A stretch of 40,354 bases of DNA, from assembly GCA_017473225.1 (NCBI GenBank), contig JAFUMG010000033.1, forward strand, positions 1 to 40,354, given 5' to 3'. Below the pieces are notes generated by a model. That model did no database searches and was not told where the DNA came from. It was given only the letters and a program-made list of their open reading frames with translations. Made by a program: the position numbers and the translations under genes. This stretch comes from Oscillospiraceae bacterium (GTDB lineage: Bacteria; Bacillota; Clostridia; Oscillospirales; Oscillospiraceae). Of the stretch, positions 25,585-34,428 are shown one piece after another. The first letter of the stretch is position 1. Every line of letters starts with the position of its first letter.

Positions 25585-26758
25585 TTTCGTTCCCCATTAT
25601 TATATTTTTGTATCTGAAATAGAAATTGACGTATTTCAGCGCGTTGAAGCGCTTGCCGCCCTTCAGCTGGTAGACCTTCTGGCCCACATAGAGGTTCAGC
25701 TTGTTTTTGCCCAGGACCGTCACCGCCGACAGCTCGCTGAAGGGGTACTCCTGGCCGTCGATGGTCACCCGGTCGCCGTACAGCGCGATATCCGCGTCCT
25801 TCTTCAGGAGGTTTTTGCGCTTGTAGACGATGACCTCTGAGAGGTCGGCCCTGTCCCGGTAGACGGGCTCGCTCACCAGCGCCGTCACATCCAGCCCATT
25901 GACAAAATCACACTGTGCGTCGTACCACTGAGCCACGAACCGGTGGGGGAATTCAAAGCCCACGCCCTCCAGCTCCTTGGTGGGCAGATAGCGGATCTGC
26001 CTGCCGCATTTTTTGCAGCGGATGATGTCCTCGTGGCTTTCAAATTCCGAAAGGCCGCAGAAGGGGCAGACATACATGGCCCGCTCCAGATATTCCGCCG
26101 TCTTCTTGTGGACGAAGGTGCCGCTGACGCAGGCCTCGTCCACCCACAGTCCCTCTTCGATGCGGCGGAACAGCTCCGCGTTGGTCATCTGGGCGTATTC
26201 CTCCGGCTCGATGACCTGGGACACATAGGCCCGCATCTTGCCCCTGCGGACCACATCACTCCACCGGGGCTGGACGCCGTAGCCGCCTTCGATCCGGAAA
26301 ATTGCCACCGGCAGACCCAGCTTTTTTGCCAGGGACGCGATGCTGGGATTCATGTACAAAGTTCTGCCGCTGTAGGTACGGTTCCCCTCCGGCGCCAGGG
26401 CAATGGTGCCGCCCTCCCGGGCCACCTTGATGCAGTTCTTCACCGCCTGGATATCGGTGGTCTGCTTTCGGATGGGGATGGGCGCCACGGCCCAGCGCAG
26501 CAGGGACGACACCCACCCGATGGAGAAAATATCCTCCGTGGCCAGATAATAGACCGGCCCCCAGAAGGCCATGCCCACAAAGAACTGGTCAAAAGCCGTC
26601 TGATGGTTCATGACGATCAGATACTGCCGCCCCTTCTGCTCCCTGAATTTCTCCACGGTGATGCCGTATTTCCACCTGGTATAGGGATACAGCAGTGCGT
26701 AGGCGATATTTCGAACGACTCCATGCCGCGGACGAAGCCATTGCTTCTGTGGATTCAT
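25562..26758 (-). CDS. 1-acyl-glycerol-3-phosphate acyltransferase-like protein with zinc ribbon
   Basis: 398 residues, much longer than the usual 200-250 of PlsC. The acyltransferase part (1-205) shows the HX4D motif (His52-QTAF-Asp57) and the APEGNRT substrate motif (122-128), so acyl-CoA or acyl-ACP transfer to a lysophospholipid is expected at the inner membrane face. Then follows a zinc ribbon (Cys231, Cys234, Cys248, Cys251), and a C-terminal beta-rich region (about 300-398, KDADIALYGDRVTIDGQEYPF) that resembles a PH-like fold. ATG at 26758 follows AAGGAAAG. First gene of the operon. Confidence 0.85.
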   Translation of the reverse strand: MNPQKQWLRPRHGVVRNIAYALLYPYTRWKYGITVEKFREQKGRQYLIVMNHQTAFDQFFVGMAFWGPVYYLATEDIFSIGWVSSLLRWAVAPIPIRKQTTDIQAVKNCIKVAREGGTIALAPEGNRTYSGRTLYMNPSIASLAKKLGLPVAIFRIEGGYGVQPRWSDVVRRGKMRAYVSQVIEPEEYAQMTNAELFRRIEEGLWVDEACVSGTFVHKKTAEYLERAMYVCPFCGLSEFESHEDIIRCKKCGRQIRYLPTKELEGVGFEFPHRFVAQWYDAQCDFVNGLDVTALVSEPVYRDRADLSEVIVYKRKNLLKKDADIALYGDRVTIDGQEYPFSELSAVTVLGKNKLNLYVGQKVYQLKGGKRFNALKYVNFYFRYKNIIMGNENGKFLGI

Positions 26759-26804
26759 CGGATTCTTTCCTTTCCCTTGGCGTTAATGTGACAGATTCCC
26801 CTAT

Positions 26805-26833
26805 ATTGTAGCATAACATTTTCCATCTACCAA
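26805..26833 (-). promoter_or_regulatory. Promoter of the acyltransferase operon
   Basis: Minus strand TTGGTA (26833-26828), 17 bases, TACAAT (26810-26805). The rest of the gap, 26834-26960, is A+T-rich and shows nothing else recognisable. Confidence 0.65.
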
Positions 26834-26960
26834 CATTTATTTCAATTTTGTTTAAAAATTTTTCATTTCAGCGACAAATGTATATTCGCCGGCTTTCGAG
26901 GTATCATAAGCGTATCCGACAGGATCTGCCGAAATTAACCATATCTTAATTTGTATGGCA

Positions 26961-26990
26961 TTGACAAGCTCTTCCCCAAAATAGTATAAT
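26961..26990 (+). promoter_or_regulatory. Promoter of the SH3-repeat lipoprotein gene
   Basis: TTGACA (26961-26966), 18 bases, TATAAT (26985-26990): both boxes are consensus. The leader is about 30 bases. Confidence 0.88.
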
Positions 26991-27026
26991 AGGATCAGCA
27001 GAATATAGAGAAATGGAGGTATCGCC

Positions 27027-28181
27027 ATGAAACGATTACCCTGTAAGCAGTTCAGCAGACTTCTGGCGCTGGTATTGGTCCTCGTCCTGATGATCTCCAC
27101 CTTCGCCGGTTGCTTCTCGAACACCGACCCGACGGAGCCTTCCGACAGCCAGTCCGCGACCGACGGCACTGATGCCACCGAGGGCACCGACGCCACTGAC
27201 CCCACCGGGACTGAGCCCACCGATCCCCCCGCCACGGAGCCTGAGGCCGTGATGGGCACCGTCAACACCGACAAGCTGAATGTCCGCACCAAGGCCAACT
27301 CCAACAGCCCCTCCGTCAACAAGCTGGCCATCGGCACCCGGCTGGAGATCCTGGAGCAGCTGACCGTTGAGGATGTGACCTGGGGCCGCATCGCGGAAGG
27401 CTGGGTCAACATGAAGTACGTCACATTGGATGGTGAGACCGGCGAGACCGGCGGTGTTGTGGAGGATCCCGGCACCACCGAGCCCACTCCCGACGAGACC
27501 ACCCCTGAGGAGACCACCACTCCCTCCACCGGCAGCGGCACCATGGGCACCGTCACCGCTGACAGCCTGCATGTCCGCAAGGGCCCCGGCACCAAGTACG
27601 ACTCCGTTGGCAAGGTCAAGAAGGGCGACCGGGTGGAGATCCTGGAGACCGACGGCAACTGGGGCAAGACCAGCGAGGGCTGGATCAGCCTGAAGTACGT
27701 CAAGCTGGACGGCTCCTCCGACACCGCCAAGACCGATGACAGCAAGAAGACCGAGGACGAGGGCATCAAGACCCTGGTCACCGACGGCAGCACCACCGCC
27801 CTGGGCAAGGTGGTCATCGACACCAGCGCCCTGTACGTCCGCTACGGTCCCGGCACCAAGTACGCCGTGGCTGATAAGGTCTACGAGGATGAAACCGTTA
27901 CATACTACCAGAAGAGCGGCAACTGGGTCCGGATCAAGGAAGGCTGGATCAGCCTGAGCTACGTCAAGGACGCTTCCTCCTCCGGCTCCTCCGCCACCTA
28001 CAAGACCGGTACCGGCAAGGTCACCGCCAGCGCGCTGTACGTCCGTGAGGGCGCCGGCACCAGCTATAAGTCCGTAGACAAGGTCTACGAGGGTGACACC
28101 GTGGAGATCCTGGAAGTCAGCGGCAACTGGGGCAGGATCGCCAAGGGCTGGATCTGCCTGGATTACGTGGATATGGATTAA
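27027..28181 (+). CDS. Lipoprotein with four bacterial SH3 domains
   Basis: 384 residues. Lipoprotein signal with lipobox FAGC (Cys29), a Thr/Asp/Pro/Glu-rich spacer, then four SH3b repeats (about 75-135, 173-230, 258-312, 328-384). Each has the pattern LxVRxGPGTxYxxxxKVxxGDxVEIL ... GxWxxIxEGWIxLxYV in variable form. SH3b domains bind peptidoglycan, so the protein probably holds to the wall or senses it. No catalytic domain follows. ATG 27027 sits behind GGAGG. Strong consensus promoter and dedicated terminator imply high, independent expression. Confidence 0.92.
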   Translation: MKRLPCKQFSRLLALVLVLVLMISTFAGCFSNTDPTEPSDSQSATDGTDATEGTDATDPTGTEPTDPPATEPEAVMGTVNTDKLNVRTKANSNSPSVNKLAIGTRLEILEQLTVEDVTWGRIAEGWVNMKYVTLDGETGETGGVVEDPGTTEPTPDETTPEETTTPSTGSGTMGTVTADSLHVRKGPGTKYDSVGKVKKGDRVEILETDGNWGKTSEGWISLKYVKLDGSSDTAKTDDSKKTEDEGIKTLVTDGSTTALGKVVIDTSALYVRYGPGTKYAVADKVYEDETVTYYQKSGNWVRIKEGWISLSYVKDASSSGSSATYKTGTGKVTASALYVREGAGTSYKSVDKVYEGDTVEILEVSGNWGRIAKGWICLDYVDMD

Positions 28182-28191
28182 CTCGACAATA

Positions 28192-28225
28192 AAAAAATAC
28201 CGCTCCCGAAGGAGCGGTATTTTTT
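28192..28225. terminator. Bidirectional terminator between convergent surface-protein genes
   Basis: Perfect 15-base arms AAAAAATACCGCTCC (28192-28206) and GGAGCGGTATTTTTT (28211-28225), loop CGAA. Confidence 0.95.
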
Positions 28226-28229
28226 ATGC

Positions 28230-29810
28230 TCAATTTTCAACGCTGCGGTAGAGGAAGGTCACGACCTGGGCCCGGTTGCAGACCGTGTCGGGACAGAAGG
28301 TGACCGCGCTGCCGAGGCCGTTGGTGATGCCCTCTCCGACGGCCCAGAGGACCGCGGTGGTGTACCACTTGTTTGCCCCCACGTCCACGAAGGGATTGCT
28401 GGTGGAAGCGGGCGCGGGCAGGCCGGCGTAGCGGTGCAGGAAGGTCACGATCTCAGCACGGGTGCACTCCTGGTTCGGGCAGAAGGTGGTATCACTGCCG
28501 TAACCGGCGGTGATGCCCTTCTCCGCGGCCCAAAGGACCGCGTCATAGTACCAGCCCTTCTGGATATCGGTGAAGGGATTGGCGCTGGACTCCGGCGCGG
28601 GCTCACCAGCAGCCCGCCACAGGAAGGTCACAACCTGCGCACGGGTGCAGGCCAGGTCCGGGCAGAAGGTCGTATCGGAGCCATAGCCCGCGGTGATCTC
28701 ATTCTCCGCGGCCCAGAGGACAGCGTCGTAGTAGTAAGCGCCGGATTTTACATCCGTAAAGCTGTAAAGCGTGATTGGTATCCAAGAGTTTTTCGGAGAT
28801 AGCGTCCAATATGTCATACCGTATTCATCATGATAATTCACATAAAATTCCGACAAATTCAGATTCGGAACACAATCCGATATGCCATTTTCATCAGAAT
28901 TATGAATGTATATGTTCAGCACGGAATCAAATACAGCGCCTTTGGAAAAAAGAAGCTTAGCTGGATAGTAAATATGAATATTACGGGAATCGCTAATCAG
29001 TGTTCCCTTGATGATCAAATCATCCCTCAGGGTAAATCCACCAGTTAACACACAATTCTCTGCGATAACAACATCTGGATAGTCATTTGTCCCATCACCA
29101 ATCTGGACCCCGACTCCTTGTGGTATGCACAGTGGCTCATCAATTACTAACTCCTCATTCGGAAGAAGCGTGATATCATACGACCAACGGTAGGTACCAT
29201 ATTGTTCAGCCAAAGCAATAGCTTTCTTTACACCTGATAAATCAACCGAAATGCCCTCTACACGTATGTGGCCGGAATGTTCATACATATCCCCCGAATA
29301 ACCGAAGATGATATGATCCGCACCAATTATCGCGCAATCTGCAGTAATATCCAAAGAAAGCATGTTATATAAATCGAGTTCACCACTAATAGAAAGCCTG
29401 CCGCTAGTAATATTGATCATTTTATTTGCAACAAGCGTACCTTCAACTACCAACTCGTCGCACCAGATTGACGTACCCGCCAAAAGCTCTGTATTAATGG
29501 TATCAGACAGCGTAACGCCTTCCGGGATTATCAATTTGCCATATTGTTCTGATCTTCCGTGAACATCCAGCTCAACATTTGCAGGTAGCGTCAGACTCTC
29601 CTGAATAACAAGCGGCTCTGTGCCGGTATATGAAAGGATCGTCCATTGACCATAATCATTGGCACACAGCTCCTTTAATTCCGCGAAGGTCGTAAATGAG
29701 AAACCGAACAGAATTTCCCCGATTGCCGCATTTGCCGTCATCGGCATCATGCCACAGATCATGACAGCACACAGTATCACACACATCATACGGCTCCATT
29801 TTTTCTTCAT
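28230..29810 (-). CDS. S-layer-homology (SLH) surface protein
   Basis: 526 residues. Signal peptide 1-28 (ends ANA). The region to about residue 350 is beta-rich with repeated short solenoid-like turns (VELDVHGR, LIIPEGVTL, GTLVANKMINI, ENCVLTGGFTL), like a right-handed beta-helix; no catalytic motif was recognised. Three SLH domains end the protein (about 355-526), each with FTDV/YYDAVLWA, GYGSDTTFCP and RAQVVTFLWR. These bind the secondary wall polymer, so the protein is surface-attached. ATG at 29810 is chosen because AAAGGAGG precedes it by 8 bases and starts the signal peptide. The SLH part is G+C-rich; the ectodomain is clearly A+T-richer. Confidence 0.92.
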   Translation of the reverse strand: MKKKWSRMMCVILCAVMICGMMPMTANAAIGEILFGFSFTTFAELKELCANDYGQWTILSYTGTEPLVIQESLTLPANVELDVHGRSEQYGKLIIPEGVTLSDTINTELLAGTSIWCDELVVEGTLVANKMINITSGRLSISGELDLYNMLSLDITADCAIIGADHIIFGYSGDMYEHSGHIRVEGISVDLSGVKKAIALAEQYGTYRWSYDITLLPNEELVIDEPLCIPQGVGVQIGDGTNDYPDVVIAENCVLTGGFTLRDDLIIKGTLISDSRNIHIYYPAKLLFSKGAVFDSVLNIYIHNSDENGISDCVPNLNLSEFYVNYHDEYGMTYWTLSPKNSWIPITLYSFTDVKSGAYYYDAVLWAAENEITAGYGSDTTFCPDLACTRAQVVTFLWRAAGEPAPESSANPFTDIQKGWYYDAVLWAAEKGITAGYGSDTTFCPNQECTRAEIVTFLHRYAGLPAPASTSNPFVDVGANKWYTTAVLWAVGEGITNGLGSAVTFCPDTVCNRAQVVTFLYRSVEN

Positions 29811-29858
29811 TGGCTGATCCTCCTTTGGGATTTTAAAACAGTTTATTTCTACATTTTT

Positions 29859-29887
29859 AGTATATCGCAGGTGTTTGGACACGTCAA
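29859..29887 (-). promoter_or_regulatory. Promoter of the SLH protein gene
   Basis: Minus strand TTGACG (29887-29882), 17 bases, TATACT (29864-29859), between the GH31 stop and the SLH start. Confidence 0.8.
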
Positions 29888-29920
29888 GAAAAGCACAGCT
29901 AAAAGCTTTGAATACTGCAA

Positions 29921-31867
29921 TCAAAAGCATTCCAACACTTTAGCATCCGCCCGGACCAGCGCGATGAATTCATCGATCCGGGCCGTCATTGTGTGCCATC
30001 CCTTGGTATAGCGGGTGCGGTCCTTTGTCAGGATCCATTCGCCTTCCGGGATGTAGACCCGCTTTTCCGTCTGTCCCCGGCGGACGATGGGGGCGAAGAT
30101 GATGCCATCGCCGAACATGTACTGCTCATCAAGGGTATAGCAGACCTCGTTCTCCGGGTATTCGAAAAACATGGGCCGCATCACCGGGTAGCCCTTTTCC
30201 GAAGCCGTGGCCATCTGGTCCTCAATGTAGGGTCTCAGCCGCTCCCGCAGGAGCACCAGCTCCTTCAGGATCTCAAAATTCCGCTCCCCGAAGCTCCACA
30301 GCTCATTGGGATCGCCGCTGGGCTCCAGGATGCCGCTGGGCTGGCCATGGCGGTCCCGGTTGCCATGGAGCCGCATCACCGGGCTAAACGCGCCGAACTG
30401 GAACCAGCGCACGATCAGCTCCCGGAATTCCTCGCTTCGGGTATCGCCGCCGTAGAAGCCGCCGATGTCCGTATTCCACCAGGGAATGCCGCACATGGCC
30501 ATATTCAGCCCGCCCTTCACCTGATGGGCCAGGCTATCAAAGGTGGAGGGCACATCCCCGGACCAGACCAGCGAGCCGAATTTCTGACTGCCCAGATAGG
30601 CGCAGCGGGTCAGGGTAACGATATCCTCCCGGCCCATGGACCGGAAGCCGTCGTAGGCCATCTGGGAATCGTAATAGGGATAGAGCAGCGCCACCTTGTC
30701 CGCCCGGCCCGCGTGCCAGATCAGATTGTCAAACTGCTCCGGGTGCACCTCCGGCTCCGACTGATCAAACCACAGGGCATCCACGCCGTTGTCGATATAA
30801 TTGCGCTTCAACTTGCTCCACACATATTCCCGGGCCTCAGGATTCGTCACGTCGATCTCCGCCTGCCAGCCATAGTAATAGAAGACCCGGTCCGAGCCAT
30901 AGGCCGTGCGCATGAGCATATTATGCTCCGACATATACTCGTAGTTTTCGCTCTTGTCGTTAATCGTCGGCCAGACGGACACCACGAGCTTCATGCCCAT
31001 GGCGTGGAGCTCGTCGGTCATGGCCTTCACATCGGGCCAATACCGGGGGTCGAATCGGTAATCGCCCTGCTCCGTCCAGTGGAAAAAGTCCGCGACCATG
31101 ACGCTGACCGGGATACCCAGCTCATGATACCGCCGGGCCACCGCCAGCAGCTCCTCCTGAGTCTCATAGCGCAGGCGGCTCTGCCAGAAGCCCGTAGCCC
31201 ACCGGGGCATCATGGGGGCGTGGCCGGTCAGGTCCGCCAGAGCGGATGCCGTCTCCTTGGGGGAGCCGCCGATCACCACATAGTCGATCCCATGGCAGCA
31301 GTCGCTGTGCCAGAGGGTGCGGTTTTTCGTCAGCTCCGCCCGGCCCGTGGAGGGCATATTCCACAGGAAGCCATAGCCCAGAGACGAGTAAACATAGGGA
31401 ATAGCGCACTTTGCGTTCAGGTTCCGCAGATCCACGCAGCAGCCCTTCTGGTCGAATTCATGATCCCAGCTGTGTCCCAGGCCGAAGAAATGCTCGTCCT
31501 CATTGGGGCAGAACGTGGCCCGGGCGCTCCACAGGCCGCTGCCGATGCTCTGATAGCGCCGGACGCCCCGCTCAAAGGTCAGCTCATACTTTTCTTCCAG
31601 GATCTTCTTTCCGCCCCGGGTAAAGGTGACCTTACCGTTTTCCTCCAGCGTCACCGTCAGGTCGCCGCAGGTCATGGAAACGGAACCCTCCCCCTCTTCC
31701 ACACTGGCCGTGGCCCTTTGGGGCATCAGCGTATAGTTCTCCTCCACAACACTTCCCCCGGGAAAGCCCTGAAAGCGGATCGCGTTGGCCCCGCAGGGTG
31801 TGATCCGCACCAGCTCACCGTTCCTGGAAAAGAGGATCTGACCGTCTGTAACAATTGTGCCCTTCAT
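29921..31867 (-). CDS. Glycoside hydrolase family 31 (alpha-xylosidase/alpha-glucosidase-like)
   Basis: 648 residues. N-terminal beta-sandwich (about 1-190), then a TIM barrel with the GH31 signature. The nucleophile Asp368 lies in LWFDQSEPE and the acid/base Asp438 in VWSGDVPSTFD. WATGFWQSRLRYETQEELL, VMVADFFHWTE and PWWNTDIGGF line the pocket. The retaining mechanism cleaves terminal alpha-linked sugars. The WFDxSEPE form of the nucleophile loop is nearer to alpha-xylosidase-like members than to the WxDMNE alpha-glucosidases. No signal peptide, so it acts on imported oligosaccharides. ATG at 31867. Exact sugar unknown. Confidence 0.92.
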   Translation of the reverse strand: MKGTIVTDGQILFSRNGELVRITPCGANAIRFQGFPGGSVVEENYTLMPQRATASVEEGEGSVSMTCGDLTVTLEENGKVTFTRGGKKILEEKYELTFERGVRRYQSIGSGLWSARATFCPNEDEHFFGLGHSWDHEFDQKGCCVDLRNLNAKCAIPYVYSSLGYGFLWNMPSTGRAELTKNRTLWHSDCCHGIDYVVIGGSPKETASALADLTGHAPMMPRWATGFWQSRLRYETQEELLAVARRYHELGIPVSVMVADFFHWTEQGDYRFDPRYWPDVKAMTDELHAMGMKLVVSVWPTINDKSENYEYMSEHNMLMRTAYGSDRVFYYYGWQAEIDVTNPEAREYVWSKLKRNYIDNGVDALWFDQSEPEVHPEQFDNLIWHAGRADKVALLYPYYDSQMAYDGFRSMGREDIVTLTRCAYLGSQKFGSLVWSGDVPSTFDSLAHQVKGGLNMAMCGIPWWNTDIGGFYGGDTRSEEFRELIVRWFQFGAFSPVMRLHGNRDRHGQPSGILEPSGDPNELWSFGERNFEILKELVLLRERLRPYIEDQMATASEKGYPVMRPMFFEYPENEVCYTLDEQYMFGDGIIFAPIVRRGQTEKRVYIPEGEWILTKDRTRYTKGWHTMTARIDEFIALVRADAKVLECF

Positions 31868-31900
31868 ATACCATTCACCTCGTCATAATTGGTTAGGATT

Positions 31901-31930
31901 ACTATATCACAGGACCGCAAGGCCTTGCAA
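31901..31930 (-). promoter_or_regulatory. Candidate promoter of the GH31 gene
   Basis: Minus strand TTGCAA (31930-31925), 18 bases, TATAGT (31906-31901). Confidence 0.45.
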
Positions 31931-31934
31931 CAAC

Positions 31935-31966
31935 AAAAAGGACATCCGAACGGATGTCCTTTTCGA
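31935..31966 (-). terminator. Terminator of the sigma factor operon
   Basis: Arms AAAAGGACATCCG (31936-31948) and CGGATGTCCTTTT (31951-31963) with a two-base loop; on the minus strand the hairpin ends in TTTTTGTTG. Confidence 0.9.
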
Positions 31967-31974
31967 TATCGTGC

Positions 31975-32937
31975 TTATTCCGCGGCGCCCAGCGTGTAAT
32001 GTGTGCCGCAGATGATGATCGCGGCAATGTCCTCCCGGGGGACCGGCGTATCAAACATGGCGGAATAACTGACCTCCATGCGCTTATCCCCTTCCTTCAT
32101 ACCGCCCCCACCGCCGCCTTCCAGCAGCCGCTCCGTCCCATCTGTCAGGAGGAGCGACACTTCAAAGTCGATCAAGGGCGGCTCCCCAAATACAGGGTCA
32201 TAGAGGATCAGATCCAGATGGATCCCCACTGGGGAAAGCAGGATCTTCTTTACTTGATAGCGGCTTCCGCCTTCATCGGTAACATAAAGATCCTTGACCG
32301 GGATCTTCTCTGAAGAATCCCGGTAGCGGAGCGTATAGGTCAGTTCCCAGGTGCCCTCAGAAAGGACTGTATCTTCCGCGTCTTTATTGAAGATCGCCAA
32401 TTTTGAGAACGATGCCTCGACGATGCGTCCGATCAGGGGCGCCTGGCGGCTCCAGGATTCGATGAAATGGACCACATTGGGATCCTCCTCATCCCGAACA
32501 GTCGCCAGAGAACCGCCCCCGGAGCCGCCGCCCAGGATATTTGTATTCCAATCCAGGAAGCGGACATTCTCCGGAACAGGCTGGCCATCGTCTCTTGAAA
32601 GCGTATAAACGATGGCCACATTGTACCGGTCTCCAATAATGGCGTCGGCAGTCAGGGTATACCCATCCACGGATACCGCCGCTTCCACCGGAATGCCTAT
32701 TTGGTCAACGATCTGCGTCTGCGCGCCTCCGAACAGCGGAGCAAGAAGATTGCTTACGGAGCCGGACGCCGCTTCAGCAGTCAGGGCAGCGCTGCATATC
32801 AAGACAACACAGGCAGCAATTGAAATCCATCCGCGCAAAATCCTCTTCGGTTTTCCGCGGGCCCGTTCCTTCGCGACTTCACGAATGATGTCCCCGTCGA
32901 TCCTGCCAAGAGCATCGATGATCTGGTCCTTGCTCAT
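31975..32937 (-). CDS. DUF4179-like membrane protein, probable anti-sigma partner
   Basis: 320 residues. A cytoplasmic N-terminus (1-33, with basic GKPKRILRG) leads to one membrane helix (about 34-56) and a beta-rich extracytoplasmic domain resembling DUF4179 (GIPVEAAVSVDGYTLTADAI, VAIVYTLSR, GTWELTYTLRY). A stretch of Gly near residue 280 forms a loop. It overlaps the ECF sigma gene by 4 bases (ATGA). By position and topology it should hold or regulate that sigma factor at the membrane and release it on an outside signal; this is inference from context. ATG at 32937. Confidence 0.8.
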   Translation of the reverse strand: MSKDQIIDALGRIDGDIIREVAKERARGKPKRILRGWISIAACVVLICSAALTAEAASGSVSNLLAPLFGGAQTQIVDQIGIPVEAAVSVDGYTLTADAIIGDRYNVAIVYTLSRDDGQPVPENVRFLDWNTNILGGGSGGGSLATVRDEEDPNVVHFIESWSRQAPLIGRIVEASFSKLAIFNKDAEDTVLSEGTWELTYTLRYRDSSEKIPVKDLYVTDEGGSRYQVKKILLSPVGIHLDLILYDPVFGEPPLIDFEVSLLLTDGTERLLEGGGGGGMKEGDKRMEVSYSAMFDTPVPREDIAAIIICGTHYTLGAAE

Positions 32938-33494
32938 AAATCATAACCCTCCTTTGCGAGATATGCTTTCAGCCGCTGTCTAGTGCGGTACAGCAGGCTC
33001 TTCACCCCACTCTCCGTCATGCCGCAGTAAGCGGCGATATCCCGGAGTGGATCGAAGAAATAGTATCTTCCGACGAACGCTTTCCGCGCGTCAGCGGGAA
33101 GCGCGCGAACGAAACGATTGATGGCGTCATCCAGCAGCTTTGCTTCCAATGCCTGTTCCGGCGTTACGCCATCCGTGAAGCTGTCTCCCAGTTCCTCCAG
33201 GCACAGGGCGTATTCCGACGGATACCGCTTGACGGCATGTCTCTTTCGGAATACATCAATGGATATCTGCCGTGTGATTTTGCTCAAATAGGTCAGAAGA
33301 CTGCCGGGGCGGTTGGGCGGTATGGAATTCCAGGCCGCAAGATATGTATCATTGACGCATTCTTGGCTGTCCTCAAAATCCCCAAGGATGTTGTAGGCGA
33401 CCTTGGAAAGATATGCTCCATACTTTCGTTCTGTCTGGTGGATGGCTTCCTCTCTGCGCTCCCAGTAAAGCTCCACGATCTGCCGGTCCCGCAT
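32934..33494 (-). CDS. ECF-type RNA polymerase sigma factor
   Basis: 186 residues. Region 2: YLSKVAYNILGDFEDSQECVNDTYLAAWNSIPP with SLLTYLSKITRQISIDVFRKR, the -10 recognising part. Region 4: ADARKAFVGRYYFFDPLRDIAAYCGMTESGVKSLLYRTRQRLKAYL, a helix-turn-helix for the -35 box. No extra C-terminal domain. It should direct a small regulon, likely including itself and the coupled membrane protein. ATG at 33494 follows GGAGGAGGTG. No obvious ECF-type promoter could be read upstream. Confidence 0.94.
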   Translation of the reverse strand: MRDRQIVELYWERREEAIHQTERKYGAYLSKVAYNILGDFEDSQECVNDTYLAAWNSIPPNRPGSLLTYLSKITRQISIDVFRKRHAVKRYPSEYALCLEELGDSFTDGVTPEQALEAKLLDDAINRFVRALPADARKAFVGRYYFFDPLRDIAAYCGMTESGVKSLLYRTRQRLKAYLAKEGYDL

Positions 33495-33668
33495 CCGCGC
33501 ACCTCCTCCCTGTTTCCTTTACTATATATCCCGTAAAAAAGATGCCTTGGTTCTGGAATTATAAAATAATATTTCTATTCTCAAATCCCATCCGAGGATA
33601 TCCCTTCCAGATTTGGCGTATTATATTCTGTTCTCACATTTTATTTCTTCTATATTACCTTTTGCTCC

Positions 33669-33700
33669 AAAAAACCCGAATGCTGCCGCATCCGGGTTTC
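33669..33700 (-). terminator. Terminator of the small membrane protein gene
   Basis: AACCCGAATGC (33673-33683) pairs imperfectly with GCATCCGGGTT (33688-33698) around TGCC; the minus-strand tail is TTTTTTGG. It lies 6 bases past the stop. Confidence 0.85.
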
Positions 33701-33706
33701 TTGCAT

Positions 33707-34273
33707 TCATTGGCCTCCTTTGAATTGCGTAATACGTTCGTAAACCTGTGATTTGGGCCACACAGCAATGTCGCAAATATTTAATTCATCTCTAAGGAGC
33801 TTCAGAGTTTTATCATTACAGGGAATGATCAAAGCATCTCTTTTTGCCAAAGCACCGTAACCGTTCATATCCTCGTAGGGTGCGCTTTGGCCCGGTTTCC
33901 AAATCAAAATAAACGGATGCTTTTCAAAGGAATACCGGCGATTGAATGCCAGCATCGTTTTTGACACACAAAAAGGCCGGTCCACTTCTACTGTCCGGAT
34001 CACATCTTTGATATATACGCAAAACGATCTTCCATCAAAAGACCATTGCGCCAGGCAGAATTTGCGGGCTTTCAAGTTTTGATAATGGATCAAGCCAAAA
34101 ACAACTGCCAAAAAAAGAGATACCCACACACAGTTCATATTTCCATTCTTAATCGACCAACCGATCAGCAAGCTGTGAACCAATAATTCCAAAAACGCAA
34201 GAAGACGTCCAACTTTCGTGAACATCTTCCGCTCACTTTCAGGGAAAATATATTGCTTTGTTATGCTCCTCAT
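33707..34273 (-). CDS. Small two-helix membrane protein, YcxB-like
   Basis: 188 residues. Two adjacent membrane helices (about residues 24-65: LLAFLELLVHSLLIGWSIK and CVWVSLFLAVVFGLIHY), followed by a cytoplasmic beta-rich part with FSFEKHPFILIWKP-like strands and ending AKRDALIIPCNDKTLKLLRDEL. This resembles YcxB-type proteins of unknown function. Start is uncertain: ATG 34273 has AGGTGAG close by; GTG 34282 has GGGGAG at 7 bases and may be preferred. Nothing nearby reveals a role. Confidence 0.65.
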   Translation of the reverse strand: MRSITKQYIFPESERKMFTKVGRLLAFLELLVHSLLIGWSIKNGNMNCVWVSLFLAVVFGLIHYQNLKARKFCLAQWSFDGRSFCVYIKDVIRTVEVDRPFCVSKTMLAFNRRYSFEKHPFILIWKPGQSAPYEDMNGYGALAKRDALIIPCNDKTLKLLRDELNICDIAVWPKSQVYERITQFKGGQ

Positions 34274-34306
34274 AAAACTCACCTGTATACTCCCCTTCAC
34301 GTCCTA

Positions 34307-34403
34307 CCTCTTCACTATTCACTATTACTTATTACTTTCCAAAAATTCCGAATGCGCAAATCAGTGAATAGTGAAGAGTGAAAAGGTAATAAGTAAAAAT
34401 CCC
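34307..34403. repeat. Inverted repeat of the CACTATTCACTATT type
   Basis: CTCTTCACTATTCACTATT followed by ACTTATTACTTT (from 34311) returns inverted as AGTGAATAGTGAAGAG (34362-34377) and GGTAATAAGTA (34385-34395). It marks the boundary between the G+C-rich chromosome and the A+T-rich element to the right, and looks like a small dispersed palindromic element. Confidence 0.7.
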
Positions 34404-34428
34404 GAACGCTTTCGCATTCGGGATTTTT
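34396..34428. terminator. Bidirectional terminator beside the HEPN gene
   Basis: AAAATCCCGAACGC (34397-34410) pairs with GCATTCGGGATTTT (34414-34427), one mismatch, with T runs on both strands. It is at the outer end of the accessory cluster, although 115 bases beyond the HEPN stop; that gap (34429-34541) shows nothing else. Confidence 0.85.
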
